DNA from: Prolixibacteraceae bacterium
GTDB lineage: Bacteria > Bacteroidota > Bacteroidia > Bacteroidales > Prolixibacteraceae
Length of the DNA: 11,165 nt
Assembly: GCA_016788685.1 (NCBI GenBank)
Contig: JAEUSS010000537.1
Span: forward strand, 1-11,165
Direction of reading: 5' to 3'
Below are positions 5,796 to 11,165 of the stretch, piece after piece. Every line of letters starts with the position of its first letter. The stretch's first letter is position 1. The notes beneath the pieces are model-generated. The model saw nothing but the letters and a program-made list of their open reading frames with translations, had not been told where the DNA came from and did no database searches. The position numbers and the translations under genes are program-made.

Positions 5796-6860
5796 ATGAA
5801 AACAATTATTTCAGTCGTATTGCTGGCAGTTCTTTTCAGTTCATGCCAGAATTCAGGAAAGAAAACTGAAAAATCGTCGGGCGAAAAAGTTTCGCTGACA
5901 GCTGCCGGAGCAACCTTCCCTCTTCCATACTATAACCTGGTATTTAAGAATTATTCTGAAGCGAAGGGCACTCAGGTTACATACGGAGGTATTGGTTCAG
6001 GCGGAGGCATCCGCAGCCTGACCGACAAGGTGGTTGATTTCGGAGCTACCGATGCTTATCTGGAAGACAAGCAGCTGGCCGAAATGCCTGCCCCGGTTGT
6101 TCACATCCCGACCTGTTTGGGGGCAGTGGTGATTGCCTACAATTTGCCAGGAGTTGATGAACTGAAATTGTCTAACGAATTGCTTGAGAAAATCTTTTTA
6201 GGTGAAATTACCAAATGGAATGATCCGAAAATTGTAGCCAATAACCCGGGAGTTCAGTTTCCGGGCAAAGATATCATCTTTGTTCACCGTTCTGACGGCA
6301 GCGGAACTACCCATATCTTTTCGGACTACATGACTAAAATCAGCACCAAATGGGCCGAAAAAGTTGGTACCGGGAAATCGCTGAACTGGCCGGTAGGCAT
6401 GGGAGCCAAAGGAAATCCCGGGGTAGTGGGAACCCTCAGTCAAACTGAAGGTGCTATTGGCTACGTGGGCTCGGAGTTCGCATTTGCTCAAAAAATACAG
6501 ATGGCCAAAGTGCAGAACAGCCAGGGCGAGTATGTATTGCCGACGATTGCTTCGGTTAGCGCCGCTGCCAAAGGAAATATTCCGGACGACACCCGCATCA
6601 TGCTGACCAATTCGAGCGATGCCGAATCGTATCCGATCAGCGGTTTTACCTGGATTATTTTGTACAAAGAACAGGCATACAATGGCCGCTCACTGGCTCA
6701 GGCCGAAGAAACCGTAAAGTTGCTGGATTGGCTGGTTGGTCCTGAAGCTCAGGCCGAAGCTGCAAATGTTAATTATGCACCGCTTACCGAAGATGCCGCA
6801 GCTAAAGCCAAAGCCATTTTACGCACAATCACTTACGACGGGAAACCGATCCTTAATTAA
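5796..6860 (+). CDS. pstS: Phosphate-binding lipoprotein PstS
   Basis: This is the high-affinity phosphate receptor of the PstSCAB ABC importer. It has 354 residues. The signal peptide ends in LFSSC with Cys17, so it is a lipoprotein tethered to the membrane, unlike the soluble E. coli protein; a short Lys/Ser-rich linker (18-31) follows. All phosphate-contact regions of the PstS family are visible: AAGATFPLPYY (36-46), GGIGSGGGI (64-72), DFGATDA (81-87), HRSDGSGTTHIF (164-175), GAKGNPGVVGTL (203-214) and GAIGYV (219-224). The Asp in FGATDA and the Arg-Ser-Asp-Gly-Ser-Gly-Thr loop correspond to the residues that hold the dianion. The gene lies between the porin and pstC with short gaps on both sides (17 and 16 bases), so it is part of the same transcript. 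Confidence 0.97.
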   Translation: MKTIISVVLLAVLFSSCQNSGKKTEKSSGEKVSLTAAGATFPLPYYNLVFKNYSEAKGTQVTYGGIGSGGGIRSLTDKVVDFGATDAYLEDKQLAEMPAPVVHIPTCLGAVVIAYNLPGVDELKLSNELLEKIFLGEITKWNDPKIVANNPGVQFPGKDIIFVHRSDGSGTTHIFSDYMTKISTKWAEKVGTGKSLNWPVGMGAKGNPGVVGTLSQTEGAIGYVGSEFAFAQKIQMAKVQNSQGEYVLPTIASVSAAAKGNIPDDTRIMLTNSSDAESYPISGFTWIILYKEQAYNGRSLAQAEETVKLLDWLVGPEAQAEAANVNYAPLTEDAAAKAKAILRTITYDGKPILN

Positions 6861-6876
6861 GACTTAATTCAGCTAA

Positions 6877-7728
6877 ATGAACAGCGACAAGATTACCAAA
6901 ATCGTATTATTTTCTGTTTCATTTATCATCCTGATTTTGGCCGGAGGTATGGTATTTTCACTCGTTGGGGGTGCGATACCTTCGTTTAAAACTTTTGGTT
7001 TTGGTTTTATTACCTCGGCGCAGTGGGATCCCACCGAAGGGAAAGAGCAATACGGGGCATTACCGTTTATTGCCGGAACGCTGATTACCTCGCTGGGGGC
7101 ACTGATCATCAGCTTCCCGCTTTCGTTTGCCACCTCGCTGTTTTTGGGTGAGTATTACCGCAACACCCGGGTGGCCAAGGTGTTGGGAACAATGGTCGAT
7201 TTGCTCGCCGGAATTCCGTCCATCGTTTATGGTTTGTGGGGTTTTTATGTACTGCGTCCGTTTCTGATCAGTATTGGTTTTGACAACCAGGGTTTTGGAG
7301 TCTTTACATCCAGTCTGGTTCTGGCCATCATGATTATTCCTTATGCCACTTCGCTAAGTAACGAGATCATTTCAATGGTTCCGAACGACCTCAAAGAAGC
7401 GGCTTATTCGCTGGGGTCTACCCGATACGAGGTAATCAGGTATGTTACCGTTCCGGCGGCCCGCTCCGGAATTTTTGCCGGGTACATTCTGGCTTTTGGG
7501 CGGGCATTGGGCGAGACGATGGCAGTTACCATGCTCATCGGAAATGCGAACCGGATACCGGACAGTTTGTTTTCAACCGGAAATACGATGGCCTCGGTGA
7601 TTGCCAACCAGTTTGGTGAAGCCGACGGACTCAAACTCAGCGCCCTGATTTCTATCGGCCTGCTGCTTTTTGTCATTACCGGAATTGTAAACGGGATCGG
7701 GAAACTGATCATCAAAAAAATGAGCTAA
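6877..7728 (+). CDS. pstC: Phosphate ABC transporter permease PstC
   Basis: This is one of the two inner-membrane subunits forming the phosphate channel. It has 283 residues with hydrophobic segments near 8-30, 62-90, 105-125, 141-160, 198-222 and 255-280. The EAA loop that docks on the ATPase is clear: KEAAYSLGSTRYEVIRYVTV (173-192), with the invariant glycine at 180. FGRALGETMAV (207-217) carries the Arg and Glu that are conserved in the Pst permeases. It is slightly shorter than the E. coli protein, mainly in the loop regions. PstC is told from PstA by its first position and the FGRALGET form; PstA shows SRVIGET. It is separated from pstA by one base, so the two subunits are probably made in equal amounts by coupled translation. 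Confidence 0.95.
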   Translation: MNSDKITKIVLFSVSFIILILAGGMVFSLVGGAIPSFKTFGFGFITSAQWDPTEGKEQYGALPFIAGTLITSLGALIISFPLSFATSLFLGEYYRNTRVAKVLGTMVDLLAGIPSIVYGLWGFYVLRPFLISIGFDNQGFGVFTSSLVLAIMIIPYATSLSNEIISMVPNDLKEAAYSLGSTRYEVIRYVTVPAARSGIFAGYILAFGRALGETMAVTMLIGNANRIPDSLFSTGNTMASVIANQFGEADGLKLSALISIGLLLFVITGIVNGIGKLIIKKMS

Positions 7729-7729
7729 A

Positions 7730-8608
7730 ATGAAATCAGTCAGTGGAATAGATAATGTCGGGATACGAACAAAGAAAGATCGGATTTTTCTGGGACTGGT
7801 GGTGCTGTTGTCGGTTGTAACCGTCTCTCCGATCATCCTGATTATTTTTAAGCTAATTGCAAAAGGCTATAAACAACTCAGTTTTGGTTTCCTGGTCGAA
7901 AAAATGCCGGATACCATGCAGGCAATGACTGCGGTGGCCAACAACGAACTGATTCCGGGTGGTATTGCCAATGCGATACTCGGAACCTTACTGATGGTTG
8001 TTCTGGCTTCAGTAATTGCCATTCCGGTCGGAATTATCACGGGGGTTTACCTTTATGAAAATCAAGGGAAGTGGATGGCTAACCTGACCCGGAATGTATC
8101 AGATATCTTGCAGGGAGTTCCGTCGATTGTGCTGGGGCTGATTTCCTACATGTGGGTGGTTAAGCATGTCACCATGGGCTTTTCGGCATTGGCCGGAAGC
8201 GTTTCGCTGGCTATTATGATGCTGCCAATGATTGTCCGTTCGACTGAAGAAACCCTGAAGATGATTCCCCAGACCCTCAAAGAAGCCGGACTGGCGCTTG
8301 GGATTCCCTATTGGCGGGTGCTTTTCGGAATCCTGATTCCGACAGGTTTCAGCGGTCTGATGACCGGAATTCTCCTGGCTGTGTCGAGAGTAATTGGCGA
8401 AACAGCTCCGCTGATGCTTACGGCTCTTGGCAGTTCAGTAATTAATACCAATATTTCGAAGCCAACGAGCGCCATCCCTTTAGTAATCTGGGAGTTTTAC
8501 AACGACCCCAATATGGTGGACCTGATTTGGAGTTCATCACTTTTATTAATGATCATCGTACTTGTATTTAACCTGACTGCCAAACAGATTGCATCCAGAA
8601 GAAAATAG
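7730..8608 (+). CDS. pstA: Phosphate ABC transporter permease PstA
   Basis: This is the second inner-membrane subunit and pairs with PstC. It has 292 residues, the usual length. Hydrophobic segments are seen near 19-44, 78-108, 125-146, 152-170, 198-218 and 265-282. The ATPase-docking EAA loop is [20 protein letters not shown] (184-203), and [11 protein letters not shown] (219-229) is the conserved PstA motif. The N-terminal 18 residues are polar and cytoplasmic. It begins 1 base after pstC and ends 8 bases before pstB, so the three genes form a tight cistron group. No missing motif or frame break is seen. Confidence 0.95.
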   Translation: MKSVSGIDNVGIRTKKDRIFLGLVVLLSVVTVSPIILIIFKLIAKGYKQLSFGFLVEKMPDTMQAMTAVANNELIPGGIANAILGTLLMVVLASVIAIPVGIITGVYLYENQGKWMANLTRNVSDILQGVPSIVLGLISYMWVVKHVTMGFSALAGSVSLAIMMLPMIVRSTEETLKMIPQTLKEAGLALGIPYWRVLFGILIPTGFSGLMTGILLAVSRVIGETAPLMLTALGSSVINTNISKPTSAIPLVIWEFYNDPNMVDLIWSSSLLLMIIVLVFNLTAKQIASRRK

Positions 8609-8616
8609 AACAGAAT

Positions 8617-9396
8617 ATGAATACAAACATATTACAGATTAAAGACCCGATACTTTCCATTCATGACCTGTCAGTTGCTTATGACAAGAACGTGGCGGTA
8701 AAGAATGTGTCTGTCGGCATTAAAAAGAATAATGTTACCGCTATCATGGGACCATCAGGCTGCGGGAAAAGTACGTTGCTGCGTGCTCTGAACCGCATGC
8801 ACGAGCTTTACGAGAACATCACCACAAGCGGATCGGTGCTACTGAACGATGAAGATATTTTCAAAATGTCGCCCATCAAACTGCGCCGGAAAACAGGGAT
8901 GGTTTTTCAGCGGCCCAATCCTTTCCCGACTATGAGTATTTACGACAACGTAATTGCCGGCTACAAATTAAACGGTATCAGCCAGACGAAACAGGAACGC
9001 GATGAGATTGTGGAACGCTCATTGCGTGATGTTGCTCTGTGGGACGAGGTGAAAGATTCGCTTACCAAAAAAGGCACATTTTTGAGTGGGGGACAGCAGC
9101 AAAGACTTTGTATCGCTCGTGCATTGGCCTTCAACCCTGAAATAATCCTGCTCGATGAGCCCACCTCGGCACTTGATCCGGTGGCCACATCAAAGATTGA
9201 GGACTTATTGATCAAGCTGAAAGAAAACTACACCATCATTATGGTAACGCACAACATGTCGCAGGCTGCACGAATTTCCGATTATTCTTTATTTATGTAT
9301 CTTGGAGAGTTGGTCGAGTACGGCAAAACCAAAAACATGTTCACCAATCCGCAGGACCGGCGAACGGAGGAATACCTGACCGGAAAATTTGGTTGA
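8617..9396 (+). CDS. pstB: Phosphate ABC transporter ATPase PstB
   Basis: This is the cytoplasmic ATPase that drives phosphate import through PstC-PstA. It has 259 residues, standard for the family. The nucleotide-binding motifs are intact: Walker [10 protein letters not shown] (45-53), Q-loop VFQRPNPFP (96-104), ABC signature LSGGQQQR (156-163), Walker B IILLDEP (176-182) followed by TSALDP, and the H-loop VTHNM with His212. The Q-loop form FQRPNPFP with the following MSIYDNV is specific enough to separate PstB from other ABC ATPases. The end, [12 protein letters not shown], is the usual PstB C-terminus. The phoU ATG begins 29 bases after the stop. Confidence 0.97.
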   Translation: MNTNILQIKDPILSIHDLSVAYDKNVAVKNVSVGIKKNNVTAIMGPSGCGKSTLLRALNRMHELYENITTSGSVLLNDEDIFKMSPIKLRRKTGMVFQRPNPFPTMSIYDNVIAGYKLNGISQTKQERDEIVERSLRDVALWDEVKDSLTKKGTFLSGGQQQRLCIARALAFNPEIILLDEPTSALDPVATSKIEDLLIKLKENYTIIMVTHNMSQAARISDYSLFMYLGELVEYGKTKNMFTNPQDRRTEEYLTGKFG

Positions 9397-9425
9397 TTTT
9401 CAATCTCAATTATAAACTACAAACC

Positions 9426-10154
9426 ATGTCAGTAAAAAAAGACGAAGCAATAAAAGATATCCTGACTGATTATGAGTCGCTGGCAAATCTGGTACTCAAT
9501 CAGCTCGACATTCTGGAAACCCTGATCTCGAACAGCGAGCTGCAGCTTTCTGAAGAGCAGCTTAGTGTTATCCGGGAAAATGAAAACAAACTCGATAAAT
9601 GGGAAGTTAAACTCAGTGATAATATCGTAAACACCATTGTACTTTATCAGCCTGTAGCTTCCGAAATCCGCAAATTAATAGCCCTTTACCGCATTGTGAT
9701 CAGTCTGGAGCGGATTGGTGATCTGGCCGTCAGCATTACCAACTTTATGAGGGAAATCAAGAACGAAAATGTATATGCGAGCTTGTCCGACTTCATTTCG
9801 AACATGATGATACTCAGCGTTAAAATGGTAAAAAATGCCATGCTTTCGTTTATCAACAAAGACATGGATCTGGCGATCTGGACCATCAGAAACGAAGCTG
9901 TAGTTGACGAGCTGAACCGGAAAATGTTGAAAAAGGCCATCGGCAAGGCTCAAAAAGCGGAAGAAAAGAAAAATATCCTGATCAGTTTTATCAACATCAA
10001 GGAGATGGTCTCGAACATTGAGCGAATCTCGGATCATGCGGCCAACATTGCCGAAGCTTCGATTTATGCCTACGAAGGAAAAGACATCAGGCACCACCGC
10101 AAACAGGAGCTCGAGGGAAAAACAAGATTATCAGATGATGAACGAAACGTATAA
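9426..10154 (+). CDS. phoU: Phosphate signalling regulator PhoU
   Basis: PhoU links the transporter to the PhoR sensor and keeps the Pho response off when phosphate is plentiful. From ATG 9426 the protein has 242 residues, like E. coli PhoU. An in-frame TTG at 9393 overlapping the pstB stop would add 11 residues with no PhoU character, so it is rejected. The protein is all-helical, with two similar three-helix halves. Each half has the metal-cluster motif: LERIGDLAVSITNF (94-107) and IERISDHAANIAE (198-210), the second followed by ASIYAYEGKDIRHH, a very typical PhoU ending. A charged tail (KQELEGKTRLSDDERNV) extends past the fold. Its 3' end overlaps the start of the response regulator gene by 17 bases, so their translation is probably coupled. 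Confidence 0.95.
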   Translation: MSVKKDEAIKDILTDYESLANLVLNQLDILETLISNSELQLSEEQLSVIRENENKLDKWEVKLSDNIVNTIVLYQPVASEIRKLIALYRIVISLERIGDLAVSITNFMREIKNENVYASLSDFISNMMILSVKMVKNAMLSFINKDMDLAIWTIRNEAVVDELNRKMLKKAIGKAQKAEEKKNILISFINIKEMVSNIERISDHAANIAEASIYAYEGKDIRHHRKQELEGKTRLSDDERNV

Positions 10155-10818
10155 AATATTAATTGTTGACGACGAAAAGGATTTGTGTGAAATCCTTCAG
10201 TTTAACCTGGCCAGCGAAGGTTTTGATATTGAGGTAGCCTATTCAGGAGAAGAAGCCCTGGCCAAAACGATCGATCGTTTTGATTTGCTGCTGCTCGATG
10301 TGATGATGGGTGGTATGTCGGGGTTTAAACTGGCTGACAAAATCAGGAAAGAACTCGGGCTTTCGGTTCCGATTATTTTCCTGACGGCCCGTGAAACCGA
10401 AAACGACATGCTCACCGGATTCAATGTCGGGGCCGATGATTACCTGTCAAAGCCATTTTCAATCAAAGAGCTTGTTGCCCGCATTCGTGCTGTTTTGCGC
10501 CGCGGGAAATCAGTTGAGGTTAAGGCCAAGGTGATTACGATTGACAGCATGGAACTCGATTTGAACCGCAAATCGGTGACCATCGACCGGACCCCGGTGT
10601 TGCTTACCCGTAAAGAGTTTGAGATTTTGTCGATGCTCGTTTTGCACAAAGGCAAATACCTCAGCAGGCAGGAAATTCTGGACCGGATATGGAGCGATGA
10701 TGTGATTGTTACCGAGCGAAACGTGGATGTGAATATTGCACGACTCCGAAAGAAAATCGGCGAATTCGGGCAATGCATCAAGGGTCGCTCCGGATACGGG
10801 TATTGTTTTGAAAATTAG
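10138..10818 (+). CDS. phoB: PhoB-like OmpR-family response regulator
   Basis: The product has 226 residues: a receiver domain (about 4-120) and a winged-helix DNA-binding domain (about 131-224). Receiver residues are complete: acidic pair D11/D12 in VDDE, phospho-acceptor D54 in LLLDVMM, T83 in FLTARE, and K105 in LSKPF. The DNA-binding domain shows LTRKEFEIL (156-164), the recognition helix region TERNVDVNIARLRKKIG (192-208) and the wing GRSGYGYCFE. An immediately preceding ATG (10135) would add one Met. The gene overlaps phoU by 17 bases and is followed by a sensor kinase, so it is most likely the PhoB of this locus. By its position it should bind the repeats upstream of the porin. OmpR-family regulators are alike, so the phosphate role rests mainly on context. 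Confidence 0.88.
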   Translation: MNETYKILIVDDEKDLCEILQFNLASEGFDIEVAYSGEEALAKTIDRFDLLLLDVMMGGMSGFKLADKIRKELGLSVPIIFLTARETENDMLTGFNVGADDYLSKPFSIKELVARIRAVLRRGKSVEVKAKVITIDSMELDLNRKSVTIDRTPVLLTRKEFEILSMLVLHKGKYLSRQEILDRIWSDDVIVTERNVDVNIARLRKKIGEFGQCIKGRSGYGYCFEN

Positions 10819-10838
10819 ACAATGAAAATGCCGGGCGG

Positions 10839-10861
10839 CGGAATGGCCGTTCCGTTTTTTT
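10839..10861 (+). terminator. Hairpin with T-run after phoB
   Basis: CGGAA (10839-10843) pairs with TTCCG (10850-10854) around a 6-base loop and is followed by seven T (10855-10861). It lies 20 bases after the phoB stop and before the sensor kinase. The stem is short but G+C-rich at its base, so it may stop only part of the transcripts. Confidence 0.6.
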
Positions 10862-10908
10862 ATTCAATATTGGTATTTAAAATATTTTGACTCTTAATCT
10901 CACAAGAT

Positions 10909-11165
10909 ATGATTGTACAACGCACATTCCGTCGACGAATATTCATCAACTTTTTTGTTGTATTTTCCATATTTACCCTGGCCGTCCTGGTGTATCAGTA
11001 CGACCGCGAGAAAAGCTACCGGACCGGGCAGCTCGAAAATATGCTCGATAATATTACCGAAGTAACTCACCGTTACATCGAGCATAAAAAGATTTTCGAA
11101 TCGGGTGATTTCAGCGCTCTGGATACGCTGAAATCGTTGTTGCCCATCGAAAATACGCGGCTCAC
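10909..11165 (+). CDS. phoR: PhoR-like sensor histidine kinase, N-terminal part only
   Basis: The frame is open from ATG 10909 to the window edge, 85 full codons. The visible part has a basic N-terminus (QRTFRRR), one membrane helix (about 11-29, IFINFFVVFSIFTLAVLVY), then a polar, probably periplasmic stretch beginning YQYDREKSYRTGQLENMLDNI and continuing at least to residue 85. This is the usual beginning of a membrane-bound histidine kinase with an extracytoplasmic sensor domain; the second helix and the H-box and ATPase domains must lie beyond the window. Identity as the kinase partner of the regulator just upstream is inferred from position. A terminator-like hairpin separates the two genes, so the kinase may have its own weak promoter: the A+T-rich stretch at 10864-10889 has TTG and a TATTTTG-like element, though not a good match. 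Confidence 0.75.
   Translation, partial: MIVQRTFRRRIFINFFVVFSIFTLAVLVYQYDREKSYRTGQLENMLDNITEVTHRYIEHKKIFESGDFSALDTLKSLLPIENTRL

Noticed and set aside
9393..9425. TTG start for phoU overlapping the pstB stop codon
   Set aside because: The 11 extra residues do not resemble a PhoU N-terminus, while ATG 9426 gives a protein of normal length.
10018..10137. N-terminal extension of the response regulator within phoU
   Set aside because: The extra 40 residues are the shifted frame of phoU; the receiver domain begins directly after ATG 10138.

Overview
The window is typical Bacteroidota chromosome, probably from the Bacteroidales/Marinilabiliales side. This is inferred from three things: candidate promoters of the Bacteroidota type (-7 element close to TAnnTTTG, -33 TTG), a general lack of strong Shine-Dalgarno sequences, and the protein style (relaxed lipoboxes, beta-barrel protein with a C-terminal Phe, 'GYGYCFE' ending of the response regulator). 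The genus cannot be named from the sequence.

Left part (1-1309, minus strand): the 5' portion of a family 2 glycosyltransferase gene that runs off the left edge, then a small lipoprotein gene. The glycosyltransferase is visibly richer in A+T than the rest, as surface-polysaccharide genes often are.

Middle part (1456-4499, plus strand): tRNA-dihydrouridine synthase (dusB type), a YkvA/DUF1232 small membrane protein, a TauE/SafE-type permease, and a class I SAM-dependent methyltransferase only 1 base behind the permease. The best dusB start is a GTG at 1456, because a good promoter lies downstream of the upstream ATG at 1387.

Right part (4789-11165, plus strand): a phosphate-starvation locus in one direction: outer-membrane porin-like protein, pstS, pstC, pstA, pstB, phoU, phoB-like response regulator, a small hairpin terminator, and the start of a phoR-like sensor kinase that runs off the right edge. 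Together these genes could carry phosphate across both membranes (porin, lipoprotein binding protein, ABC permease and ATPase) and sense and regulate the process (PhoU, PhoR, PhoB).

The best observation is upstream of the porin: three TGTAA units spaced exactly 11 bp apart (4709, 4720, 4731), followed about 9 bp later by a -7-like element. This is the geometry of a Pho box replacing the -33 element, with a half-site sequence different from the enterobacterial one. Two more copies of the unit lie further upstream. I see no RNA genes, insertion sequences, CRISPR arrays or phage genes, and no clearly unprecedented system: the locus is a compact, self-regulated phosphate regulon.
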